Shown piece after piece: positions 17,431 through 25,129 of a stretch of 64,000 nucleotides of DNA (positions are counted from its first letter, which is position 1; the number at the start of each line of letters is the position of its first letter). Source of the stretch: Lujinxingia vulgaris (lineage in GTDB: Bacteria; Myxococcota_A; Bradymonadia; Bradymonadales; Bradymonadaceae); contig NZ_VOSM01000002.1 in NCBI RefSeq assembly GCF_007997015.1, positions 62,001 to 126,000 of the forward strand. Reading direction: 5' to 3'. The notes beneath the pieces were generated by a model. The model saw nothing but the letters and a program-made list of their open reading frames with translations, was not told the origin of the DNA and did not search any database. The translations under genes and the position numbers were made by a program.

Positions 17431-17665
17431 GTTCGAGGTACGGGTCGGGGGGGAGGTGACCCGGGTAAAATGGCGTTCGAGGTACGGGTCGGGGGGGAGG
17501 TGACCCGGGTAAAATGGCGTTGGCGGTACGGGTCGGGGGGGAGGTGATCCGGGTAGGATGGCGTTCGAGGTACGGGTCGGAGGGGAGGTGAGCCGGGGGG
17601 GATGGCGTTCGAGGTACGGGTCGGAGGGGAGGTGAGCCGGGGGGGATGGCGTTCGAGATACGGTC
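17431..17665. repeat. 44-bp tandem repeat array (five full units plus a partial)
   Basis: Units begin GTTCGAGGTACGGGTCGG at 17431, 17475, 17519 (GTTGGCGG variant), 17563, 17607 and 17651 (truncated), so the period is exactly 44 bp. Each contains GGGGAGGTGACC/AGCC followed by GGGT or GGGG and ATGGC. Because 44 is not a multiple of three, the array cannot encode a repeating peptide. There are no unique spacers, so it is not a CRISPR. Confidence 0.93.
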
Positions 17666-17835
17666 TTGGAGGGCCAGCGGAGCTCGGGTGGGGTGAAGCG
17701 TGTGGGTGGGGCAGCTGAGTCTATTTGCTGGAGCTGGAGGGGGCATTGTTGCTCGCGGGGCAGTGGATGGTGGAGGTGTAATAAATCATGAGGGGGGAGG
17801 CGGTGTGAGTTGGGGCGGTGGATGTGGTGAAAAAG

Positions 17836-17868
17836 AAAAAGCCCCTCGCCTGATGCGAGGGGCTTTTT
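17836..17868. terminator. Bidirectional rho-independent terminator
   Basis: A perfect 14-bp stem AAAAAGCCCCTCGC (17836-17849) / GCGAGGGGCTTTTT (17855-17868) closes a 5-nt loop. A- and T-tracts on opposite sides let it work for both convergent RCC1 genes. The stem is a close relative of the hairpins at 17312-17328 and 21801-21823. Confidence 0.88.
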
Positions 17869-17957
17869 GTTGGGTTGGACGGTTGTGTTGGTGTGGTGGG
17901 CTCCACGCCCGGATGTGACGGGCGGGCGTGGAGCAGGGAGGGCACACTCAGCGAGGA

Positions 17958-20900
17958 TTAAGGCCAGGTGATTTCAATGGGACTCAACTGATCGTTCGTG
18001 GAATCGTTACCAAGCTGGCCGTATGCGTTATGTCCCCAGCATCGGATGGCGCCGGTCTCGCTAAGAGCACAGGTGTGGGCATTGCCGGCACTGACCGTGG
18101 TTGCGTCAGACATAGTGTTAACCGTGACAGGTGGGTACCGATTTTCAGTAAAGCCGTCACCAAGCTGAGCGTTCGACCCTCGTCCCCAACATCGGATGGC
18201 GCCGGTCTTGATAAGAGCACAGGTGTGGCCACCACCGGTGTCAATATTAATGACCTCAGCGAGATCCGCCACGGCGACAGGACTGGGGGTGTTTGTTTGG
18301 AAACCAGTTCCTCCACCCCACCCCCAACAAACAACAGTGCCCGTTTCGCGAGTTGCGCACGTGAACATGCTTCCGACACGGACAGTAGTGGCATCGGTGA
18401 GGCCCGAAACCATGACCGGGGTTGAATGGCTGGTGTAAGAACCGTTGCCAAGCTCACCATTCGTTCCATTTCCCCAACAGGCGACGGAGCCGTCTTCACG
18501 TAAAGCACAGGTGTGGGAACTACCTGTGCTGACGCTGATAGCATCAGATATGCCAGTTACCGACACAGGAGTCAGTGTGTGTGTTGTAGAACCATTACCC
18601 AGGCGGCCAGCACCATTATGACCCCAGCAGAGAATTGAACCGGTTTCGCGGACCGCACATGAAGACGAATTTCCAGCGCTTACGGAAACGGCATCAGCAA
18701 GGCCCGTGACTTCGACGGGCGTTGAACTGTTGTCAGAGAGCCCATTTCCCAGCCCTAGGCCACTACCCCAGCAAAGTACCGCACCGGTCTCGCGCAACGC
18801 ACAGGTGTGGTTGAATCCGGCGCTGACGGCAATGGCATCGGAGATACCTGTGACTTTTACGGGAATCACGCTGTCGTTGGTGGAGTCGTTTCCTAGCTGG
18901 CCGAGCCAGTTTGCGCCCCAACACCAAATTGTACCATCTGCCTGAAGACCGCAGGTATGATTATTTCCAGCAGATACATCTACGAATGGCGAGGAGATTG
19001 TACATTTGGAGGCATTGGGACCCCGGCTTATCTGCTCGTCAGGACATGCCTCGCATTGACGGTCCATTGTCTCCGTACCATCTAAGAAGACGTATTCATC
19101 ATCAACGCAAACAGTCCAAATTTCGCATTGATCGGCATTCAGATCATCCGAGTAGCTTCCTTCAAAGCAGCTGTTACAGACGCGATCTTGCGCCGCCGAA
19201 GGCTCCTCAACGACATATTCTCCAGCGAAACAATCTGTCCACGGCTCACAGCTTGTAGCATTGAGGGTGGTATTATAGGTGCCAGGTGCACAGGCGGAGC
19301 ACTCATTGTTGGAGCTGGAGGTGCCGGTAGCGACTAGAATTTCACCAGGCTCACATTGGCTCCAGCTTGTACAATGCTCAGCGTTTACAATATCGCTAAA
19401 AGTTCCGGTCGCGCATGCTGTACATTCTTGGTCGGAGGAGGAGGAACCCATAATGCTGACATACTGCCCGGGGGCGCACTGGGTCCATTCGGTGCAGTTG
19501 GAGGCGTTGTCGGAGGTGGAATAGGTGCCGGTTTCACAAACTAGACATTGACGATCTTCACTACGACTGCCGTCTAGAGCGACAAACTCCCCTACACCGC
19601 AATCGGACCATTCCGTGCAACGGGAGGCGTTGTCGGACGTGGAATAGGTGCCGAATTCACAGGATGAGCATTGACGGTCTTCGGTGTCGCTACCGACTTG
19701 AGCGACAAACTCACCGGCGTCGCAGGTGGTCCATTCGACACAAGTCTCAGCGTTCTGGGTCGAGGTGAAGGTGCCACCCTCGCAAATGGTGCAAGAGCGG
19801 TCTGCGGTCGACGAACCCTCAATGTCTACAAACTGTCCGGCGTTGCAGGTGGTCCATTCGACGCAAGTTTCAGCGTTCTGGGTCGAGGTGAAGGTGCCAC
19901 CTTCGCAAGTCGAGCACGCGCGGTCGGCGGTGTCAGAACCTTCGGATTCTACAAACTGTCCGGCGTCGCAGGTGGTCCATTCGACGCAAGTTTCAGCGTT
20001 CTGGGTGGAGGAGAAGGTGCCGCCTTCGCAAGCGGTGCAAGAGCGGTCGGCGGTGGAGGAGCCTTCGGCGTCGACAAATTGGCCAGCGTCGCAGGTGGTC
20101 CAGGCGGTGCAAGAATCCGCGTTCTGGGTGGTGGAGTAGGTTCCGTCAGCACAGGAGGTGCATGAGCGGTCGGCGGTCGAGGAACCTTCGAGGTCTACGA
20201 ACTGTCCGGCGTCGCAGGTGGTCCACGCGTCACAGCTCGGGGCGTTCTCCGTGGACGAGAAGGTGCCGCCTTCGCAAGTCGTGCATGTGCGGTCGGCGGT
20301 CGACGAACCTTCGACGTCGACAAACTGGCCGGCGTTGCAGGTGGTCCAGGCGGTGCAGGATTCGGCGTTCTGGGTGGTGGAGTAGGTTCCGTCAGCACAG
20401 GAGGTGCACGTGCGGTCGGCCGAGGACGTTCCTTGCTCGCTGATGCGCTCACCAGGCTCGCAGGTGGTCCATGCCTCACAGCTCGGGGCGTTTTCCGCAG
20501 ACGAGAAGGTGCCGCCTTCGCAAGTCGTGCAGGTCTGGTCGGAGGTCGCCGAACCTTCTGTTTCTACAAATTGGCCGGCCAGGCAGCGGGTCCAGGCCAC
20601 GCAGGCGCTGGCGGGGTTGGCGTCGTGGTCCCAGGTGCCGGTGGGGCAGATCACTTCAGGGGCGTCGCCGCCGGCGCAGAAGGTTCCGGCATCGCAGGCG
20701 TCGCAGACTACCGGGGAGGTTTCGGTGGCCGCTTCGGTCTGGACGGTTCCGGCGGCGCAGGTGCCGACGTCGCTGCATTGCGTGGAGTTGGGGGCGTCGG
20801 AGTATGTACCTTCCGGGCAGAGGTCGCAGGTTTGGTCGACGCTGTCGGAGCCGTCGGCGTCGACAAATTCACCGGGGACACACTCGGTCCAGGTCTGGCA

Positions 20901-21509
20901 GCTTGAGGCGTTTTCCTGATCGGAGAAGGTGCCGGAGGGGCACGAGGCGCAGCTTAAGTCTTCAGTTGCGGAGCCTTCGGAATCTACAAACTGGCCCGCC
21001 GGACAGACCGACCAGCTCTGGCAGCTTGGGGCATTTTCGGTGGTGGAGAAGGTGCCCTGCTCGCAGGTCTCGCAGACTCGGTCGGAGTCCGTGGTACCGT
21101 CGGAGGCGATGAAGTCGCCGGGTTCGCATACGGTGAATGCTGAGCACGCGCCGCTGTCGTTGAGAAACTCTCCCTCAGGGCAGGTCGAGCAGACCACGTC
21201 TGTGGTGGCAGAGCCCGGCGTCGCGACGAGCTCATCGTCGGCGCATTCGCTAAAAGGGACGCAAGGGGTGGCCGGGTCGGCGTCGTCGTCCCAGGTGCCT
21301 TCGTCGCACGCTACGGGGTCGGACTCGCCACCGGGGCAGTAGGTTCCCGCCTCGCAGAGGGCGCATCCGGGGCCGGCGGCGCCCTCGTCACAATCTGGAA
21401 TCTCGGCCGAAGGGTCTTCGGCGCCGCAGGCGACGGCGAAGAAGAGCATGGCGAGTAGCAGAGCGTTGCGAAGTGTTTGCGAGATGGGAGGGCGGTGGGG
21501 GGCGGTCAT
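17958..21509 (-). CDS. Giant Cys-rich modular lipoprotein with C-terminal RCC1 repeats
   Basis: A 1183-residue predicted surface lipoprotein (lipobox FAVAC, Cys at about residue 28). Residues about 35-870 consist of roughly 18 Cys-rich modules; the core ones are 41 residues long with the pattern WTxCxxGQFVxxxGSxTxDRxCxxCxxGTFSxxxNAxxC. This resembles ephrin-receptor/TNFR-like Cys-rich repeats, where the cysteines pair within each module. Modules in the middle are nearly identical even at DNA level (123-bp period). From about residue 875 there are about seven RCC1 repeats with HTCALRETGxxxCWG cores. The likely form is a long disulfide-stiffened stalk carrying a beta-propeller head. The stop at 17958 faces a bidirectional terminator, and the partner RCC1 protein lies convergent to it. 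Confidence 0.9.
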   Translation of the reverse strand: MTAPHRPPISQTLRNALLLAMLFFAVACGAEDPSAEIPDCDEGAAGPGCALCEAGTYCPGGESDPVACDEGTWDDDADPATPCVPFSECADDELVATPGSATTDVVCSTCPEGEFLNDSGACSAFTVCEPGDFIASDGTTDSDRVCETCEQGTFSTTENAPSCQSWSVCPAGQFVDSEGSATEDLSCASCPSGTFSDQENASSCQTWTECVPGEFVDADGSDSVDQTCDLCPEGTYSDAPNSTQCSDVGTCAAGTVQTEAATETSPVVCDACDAGTFCAGGDAPEVICPTGTWDHDANPASACVAWTRCLAGQFVETEGSATSDQTCTTCEGGTFSSAENAPSCEAWTTCEPGERISEQGTSSADRTCTSCADGTYSTTQNAESCTAWTTCNAGQFVDVEGSSTADRTCTTCEGGTFSSTENAPSCDAWTTCDAGQFVDLEGSSTADRSCTSCADGTYSTTQNADSCTAWTTCDAGQFVDAEGSSTADRSCTACEGGTFSSTQNAETCVEWTTCDAGQFVESEGSDTADRACSTCEGGTFTSTQNAETCVEWTTCNAGQFVDIEGSSTADRSCTICEGGTFTSTQNAETCVEWTTCDAGEFVAQVGSDTEDRQCSSCEFGTYSTSDNASRCTEWSDCGVGEFVALDGSRSEDRQCLVCETGTYSTSDNASNCTEWTQCAPGQYVSIMGSSSSDQECTACATGTFSDIVNAEHCTSWSQCEPGEILVATGTSSSNNECSACAPGTYNTTLNATSCEPWTDCFAGEYVVEEPSAAQDRVCNSCFEGSYSDDLNADQCEIWTVCVDDEYVFLDGTETMDRQCEACPDEQISRGPNASKCTISSPFVDVSAGNNHTCGLQADGTIWCWGANWLGQLGNDSTNDSVIPVKVTGISDAIAVSAGFNHTCALRETGAVLCWGSGLGLGNGLSDNSSTPVEVTGLADAVSVSAGNSSSCAVRETGSILCWGHNGAGRLGNGSTTHTLTPVSVTGISDAISVSTGSSHTCALREDGSVACWGNGTNGELGNGSYTSHSTPVMVSGLTDATTVRVGSMFTCATRETGTVVCWGWGGGTGFQTNTPSPVAVADLAEVINIDTGGGHTCALIKTGAIRCWGRGSNAQLGDGFTENRYPPVTVNTMSDATTVSAGNAHTCALSETGAIRCWGHNAYGQLGNDSTNDQLSPIEITWP
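19730..20530 (-). repeat. 123-bp in-frame tandem repeats inside the Cys-rich lipoprotein gene
   Basis: Blocks of 123 bp (41 codons) repeat with high nucleotide identity; for example, the block around 20080-20170 recurs almost unchanged at 20330-20415. Flanking modules are conserved only at protein level, so this central part was probably expanded or homogenised recently by unequal recombination. Confidence 0.8.
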
Positions 21510-21794
21510 GGTGTGGTCCTGGGATAAATTCGGATAGTTCGCATAAGAAGGTCAGGGTTCTCGAAAGCAATAGTGGCTGGGATACAGGCACATAGCGGTG
21601 AGGGCCGGGTTTGGGTGGGCGCTAAGGGCTGGTGTGCATGCGCCGTACCGCGCCCGCGGTTTTTTCCACCCCCCTCGGGTTGATGAATGGTGGATATGTA
21701 AAGAAGCGTATAGGTGGGGGGAGGGGGATGTCAATGTCGGGGGGGGGTTGGAGTTTGGACGTGCCGGTGTTTGTGATGGCGTAAGCACGTGAAT

Positions 21795-21875
21795 GAAAGT
21801 GCCCCTCGCCAGATGCGGGGGGCTTTTTGTTGGGCTCAGGCAGCCCGGGAGGGGGGAGGTCACCTCCCACCTCTC
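21795..21875. repeat. Dispersed composite hairpin element, copy 2, with terminator
   Basis: The stem GCCCCTCGC (21801-21809) / GCGGGGGGC (21815-21823) is followed by TTTTT, then TTGGGCTCAGGCAGCCCGG and GGGGGGAGGTCACCTCCC. The layout matches 17305-17390. The T-run makes this copy a plausible rightward terminator, although no rightward gene ends here. Confidence 0.75.
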
Positions 21876-22179
21876 GGGCAGGCCGAGCCCCTCAGGGGCA
21901 GGTGGGCTGCGGCGATGGGGCACAGCCAGCTCGGTCGGAGCGCTGGCGGCGCTCGGGAGAGGCCAGGGGAGGGTGTTCGGAGCGCTGGCGGCGTAAAAAA
22001 CAGGCTCGGTCAGCCCTTCGAGGGGGAGGGTACCCCCCCGGGTCGGGACAGGGGGAGGGCGGCGCGGGCAGGTGGGGTGGCGGGGTTGGGGCAGGGGGAG
22101 GGCTGTCGGAGCTCGGACGGGGCGAAGCGTGTGGGTGGGGAGGGCTGTCGGAGCTCGGACGGGGCGGGGCGTGTGAGGC

Positions 22180-22275
22180 GTTGGGGTTCGCGGGTTGTGG
22201 TTGGGTGGTTATGGGGCGCCGGGGTTTGCGGTGTGGGTCGATTCGAGCGTGCCGTTGGGGTTTGCGGGTTGCGAA
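22180..22275 (-). repeat. Dispersed G-rich intergenic repeat, copy B
   Basis: It carries GGTTGTGGTTGGGTGGTT, GGGGCGCCGGGGTTTGCG, GTGGGTCGATTCG and GTTGGGGTTTGCGGGTTG in that order, matching copies A and C. It lies downstream of membrane paralog B, whereas A and C lie upstream of their genes. Confidence 0.75.
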
Positions 22276-22363
22276 TGGAGGCTTAGCGCTCGCCGCCGGT
22301 ACGCCCCGGATCCAGGGGCCAGTCGGCGTCGCTGGCGAGGTGTTGCAGCCAGTTGAGGAGTGG

Positions 22364-23341
22364 TTAGGAGCGGCGCAGGATGCGGTACGCGGCCACCGGG
22401 CCTACCACAAGGAGGGGGAGCGCGAGCATGACGGCGGCGATTGCCGTCGCGGCGAGGAGGACCGGGGGCGCGGAGGGTAGGGCGCCGGCGTCGAGGGACG
22501 GGGCGAGCAGGACGTGGGTGAGCACGGTGAGCGCCATCGTGGCCGACATGGCGATCATGAGCATCATCAGAGACCAGAACCCGGTGAGTAGGAAACAGAC
22601 GAACATCAGACCCCAGCGTCCGGTCACCAGCTCGATGTTGCGTCGGAGCGCTTGCATGGGGCTTTTGTGCTCCAGGAAGAGAATCGCGACGTAGGGAAGC
22701 AACGCGCCGCCCAGCACGGCGGTCGTCATCGCGATGGGGATGGCCATGACCTCGGGGAGATCGAGGGCACGGGCCATAGGCTCGATCTCCCAGAGCGCCA
22801 GGTAGAAGAAGAGAGCCAGCAGCAGCGTGCCGGAGCGGTGGGGCTTCTGCGCCAGAATGGTCGTGAGGGGCGTTGAGTTTGGGCGATCGGTGTTCTGGCT
22901 GGCGAGCAGGTGGGCGCGCCCGTAGACCAAGCCAAGGGCCAGGGAGGCGACAAACTTCAGGGGGACGGCGTCGATGCAGGAGGGGGCATGCTCGGAGATC
23001 AGCGAGGCGATGAGCATGGCCAGGCCGGCGCTGGCGCCGGCGATGAGGCCCAGATCACGGCGGTTTGCGCGCCAGACTTTGCCAGCCTCATGGAGCCAGG
23101 CGTTGAGGCTGGGGGCGTGGTCTGTATCACGTGTCTTTGTGTGGAGCTGGTGCATGGCGAGGAGCAGGGCCGCGAACGCAAGGAGCGTAGCTGTGATCAT
23201 GGCGCCTGCGTTTAGCCAGCCGCCCAGAAAGGCCCCGCCAACGAGAGCGCTGACGACGACCGTGAGCAGCCCCAGCTTCACGTCGGTCGAGCGCCAGATT
23301 GCGCGTAGGTCGTTCATCCAGGACATACGATTCATTTCCAT
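22364..23341 (-). CDS. Multi-pass membrane protein, family member B
   Basis: A 325-residue integral membrane protein with about eight hydrophobic helices. It shares with member C the motif LPYVAILFLEHKSPMQALRRNIELVTGRWGLMFV and the C-terminal VxPVAxYRxL, and is more distant from member A. The start is uncertain among ATG codons at 23341, 23335, 23329 and 23320; none has a strong ribosome-binding site. It lies 30 bp downstream of member C, so the two are probably co-transcribed. No family name is recognised; the long amphipathic loop between helices suggests a membrane scaffold or transporter-like protein, without catalytic motifs. Confidence 0.72.
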   Translation of the reverse strand: MEMNRMSWMNDLRAIWRSTDVKLGLLTVVVSALVGGAFLGGWLNAGAMITATLLAFAALLLAMHQLHTKTRDTDHAPSLNAWLHEAGKVWRANRRDLGLIAGASAGLAMLIASLISEHAPSCIDAVPLKFVASLALGLVYGRAHLLASQNTDRPNSTPLTTILAQKPHRSGTLLLALFFYLALWEIEPMARALDLPEVMAIPIAMTTAVLGGALLPYVAILFLEHKSPMQALRRNIELVTGRWGLMFVCFLLTGFWSLMMLMIAMSATMALTVLTHVLLAPSLDAGALPSAPPVLLAATAIAAVMLALPLLVVGPVAAYRILRRS

Positions 23342-23371
23342 TCTTCGGAGGGCGCCTTGCGCACGCTTGCC

Positions 23372-24412
23372 TCAGAGCGCAGCCACCGCGTCGGCTGACT
23401 CGCCGGCCCGCTTCTCGGGCGATTTTGCCTCGTTATGCTGTGTCAGGACCCGATACGTGGCCACCGGAAACACCACAAACACCGGCAGCGAATAGAAGCT
23501 CAGGAGCACCCACGCTGCGACCAAAATACCCAGGACGCCGAGCAGCGCGACCGGGGCGGCGGCGGTGCCGACGAGCATAGGGGTCAGGAGTCCGACGGTA
23601 TAAATGGCCGAGACGATGAGGGCGCCTGCGGCCAGCGCGACGAAGATGAAAGCGAACCAGGTGAGCACGAGGAAGACGAACATCAGGCCCCAGCGTCCGG
23701 TCACGAGGTCGATGTTTCGTTGGAGGGCCTGAATGGGATTTTTGCGCTCCACCATGAGGATGGAGACGTAGGGGAGCATCACGCCAGTGATCAGGCCGCC
23801 GGCAATGGCCAGGGGGACGTCCATAAACTCGGGGACGCCCAGCAGCTTGTAGATATAGGCGAAGTCGAAGGCCGCGGCGTAGATCAAGACGCCGATCACC
23901 ACCGTGCCGAAACGAAAGCTAGAGAGCTTTATGACGTCTTTCAGGGGCGTCGACTCGCCGCTTTCGGTGTTGTGATGGGCGAGGAGCTGGGCGGTGCCAT
24001 AGACCCAGGCGATGGCGACGGCGGCGAGGATTTTCAGGGGGATGGCGTCCACGAAGGTGGGGGCGTAGGTCTTCATCACGTGGGCCGTGAGCATCCACAC
24101 CCCGGCGCTGGCGGCGGCAATAAGCCCGAGATCCCAGTGGCTGGCGAGCCAGACGCGGCGGACTTCACGGAGCCAGCGTCCGAAGGCGCTTCTGGGTTCT
24201 GTGGCGGGCGTGTCGTCGTCACGTCGGCGGATCGCGAGGAAGAGCAGCCCCAGGGCGATGACGGCCACGCCCAACAACGTGATCGCGGACATCTCGCCGA
24301 GGAACGCGGAGAGCCCCGCGACTGCGACCAGCGCAAGGACGATCAGGCCGAGCTGGTTGGCTCTGGCCTTTCCGAGACGGCGCAGGGCATCGATCCATTC
24401 TTTTGAATCCAT
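23372..24412 (-). CDS. Multi-pass membrane protein, family member C
   Basis: A 346-residue integral membrane protein, paralog of members A and B. ATG 24412 has a strong AAGGAGACGTG ribosome-binding site and begins MDSKEWIDALRRLG. A much longer in-frame frame runs back to 25078, but that part reads through the low-complexity repeats and is not coding. Hydrophobic helices include LIVLALVAVAGLSAFLGEM and ITLLGVAVIALGLLFLAI; the conserved block is LPYVSILMVERKNPIQALQRNIDLVTGRWGL; the tail is polar. It is first in a two-gene operon with member B. Confidence 0.78.
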   Translation of the reverse strand: MDSKEWIDALRRLGKARANQLGLIVLALVAVAGLSAFLGEMSAITLLGVAVIALGLLFLAIRRRDDDTPATEPRSAFGRWLREVRRVWLASHWDLGLIAAASAGVWMLTAHVMKTYAPTFVDAIPLKILAAVAIAWVYGTAQLLAHHNTESGESTPLKDVIKLSSFRFGTVVIGVLIYAAAFDFAYIYKLLGVPEFMDVPLAIAGGLITGVMLPYVSILMVERKNPIQALQRNIDLVTGRWGLMFVFLVLTWFAFIFVALAAGALIVSAIYTVGLLTPMLVGTAAAPVALLGVLGILVAAWVLLSFYSLPVFVVFPVATYRVLTQHNEAKSPEKRAGESADAVAAL

Positions 24413-24495
24413 CACGTCTCCTTGAGGGGGGCTGCGGCGTTTCAGCGTAGGTGTGGGGAGAGGGTAGCGAGCGGAGGCGGGGGAGACAAATGGAG

Positions 24496-24630
24496 GGGTT
24501 GGGAGGTGCGCGGTGTGGGTCGATTCGGGCGGGGCGTTGGGGTTTGCGGGTTGTGGTTGGGTGGTTGGGTGGTTGGGTGGTTGTGGGGCCTGGGAGGTGC
24601 GCGGTGTGGGTCGATTCGGGAGGACCACCG
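24496..24630 (-). repeat. Dispersed G-rich intergenic repeat, copies C and D in tandem
   Basis: GGGAGGTGCGCGGTGTGGGTCGATTCGGG occurs twice, at about 24501 and about 24591, separated by GTTGGGGTTTGCGGGTTGTG and a GGTTGGGT array. It starts about 85 bp upstream of membrane paralog C. Confidence 0.78.
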
Positions 24631-24829
24631 GGGTACGCGGGTGTGCCGACCGCCGCAGGTCGACGCTGGCAGCGTCGCTGCGTCGTCGCGGTAGCGCTGC
24701 TACTCGCTCCTCCTGGCTCCTTGCCAATCGTCGCCCTGGATGCCGGTCGGGTTGGGGGGGGAGAAGTAAAGGTAGGTGGATTTTGGGAGATGCCCATGAT
24801 GCGGTGCAGGTAGTCGGGCTTGATCTCGG

Positions 24830-24955
24830 GCTCCGGCTCGGGCTCGTAGCTGGTACTGGTGCTCGTCCTCGTACTCGTCCTCGTAGCTGGTACTGGTGCT
24901 CGTACTCGTAGCTGGTACTGGTGCTCGTACTCGTAGCGGGCACTGGTGCTCGAAC
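24830..24955. repeat. Low-complexity hexamer repeat array
   Basis: CTCGTA/CTCGGG-type hexamers with four copies of GTAGCTGGTACTGGTGCTCG (24846, 24883, 24908 and a variant at 24933; spacings 37, 25 and 25 bp). The style matches the repeat at 13012-13135, where a 20-bp core recurs at 24 and 36 bp. Confidence 0.82.
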
Positions 24956-24974
24956 TCGTGCGCCGCCGGCCGTA

Positions 24975-25076
24975 CACACGAATCGACCAACGCCGCGAAC
25001 CGCCGGCGCCCCACAACCACCTAACCACAAACCTCCCAATCCCCGCGGACCTCCCGAGTCTCTCAACCACCTAACC
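24975..25076 (+). repeat. Dispersed repeat, inverted copy E
   Basis: CACACGAATCGACCAACGCC, GCGAACCGCCGGCGCCCCAC and AACCACCTAACCACA are the reverse complement of the blocks in copies A-C, in matching order. With C/D it forms a divergent pair around the hexamer array. Confidence 0.72.
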
Positions 25077-25129
25077 ACACCGAGAGCCCGCCAACACCCG
25101 CACGAACCTCCCCACCCCCGTGAACCCCC

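Larger units (their letters stand above)
17146..17957. other. Non-coding gap made of terminators and repeats
   Basis: This 812-bp gap between two convergent RCC1 lipoprotein genes has no credible ORF. It holds a terminator at 17179-17217, a dispersed hairpin element at 17305-17390, a 44-bp tandem array at 17431-17665, a GGAGCTCGGGTGGGG block (about 17680-17710) that recurs near 22100-22160, and a second, bidirectional terminator at 17836-17868. Confidence 0.8.
21510..22363. other. Non-coding gap rich in dispersed repeats
   Basis: This 854-bp gap has only repeat-like open frames. It contains copy 2 of the composite hairpin element (21795-21875), two copies of CGGAGCGCTGGCGGCG (about 21939 and 21980), two copies of GAGGGCTGTCGGAGCTCGGA 41 bp apart (about 22098 and 22139), and the G-rich repeat copy B (22180-22275). 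A short peptide-like remnant lies at 22286-22363. Confidence 0.75.
24413..25129. other. Non-coding gap with inverted dispersed repeats and hexamer array
   Basis: These 717 bp are flanked internally by G-rich repeat C (24496-24630) and its inverted relative E (24975-25076). Between them lie about 200 bp of unrelated sequence and a hexamer array (24830-24955). Open frames across it are low-complexity artefacts. Confidence 0.75.

Noticed and set aside
17431-17665. CRISPR array at the 44-bp repeats
   Set aside because: Units are contiguous with no unique spacers, and there are no cas genes.
21827-22480. A 217-codon rightward ORF in the repeat gap
   Set aside because: It has Gly/Arg/Ser-rich composition from repeated blocks, overlaps the 3' end of membrane paralog B, and has no domain pattern.
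24640-24820. Transposase remnant between the inverted repeats
   Set aside because: A short leftward frame reads PDYLHRIMGISQ, which loosely recalls transposase motifs, but the similarity is too short and the flanks are low complexity.
23372-25078. A 568-residue version of membrane paralog C extended through the repeats
   Set aside because: The extra 220 residues are translations of G-rich and hexamer repeats, and a strong ribosome-binding site sits before ATG 24412.
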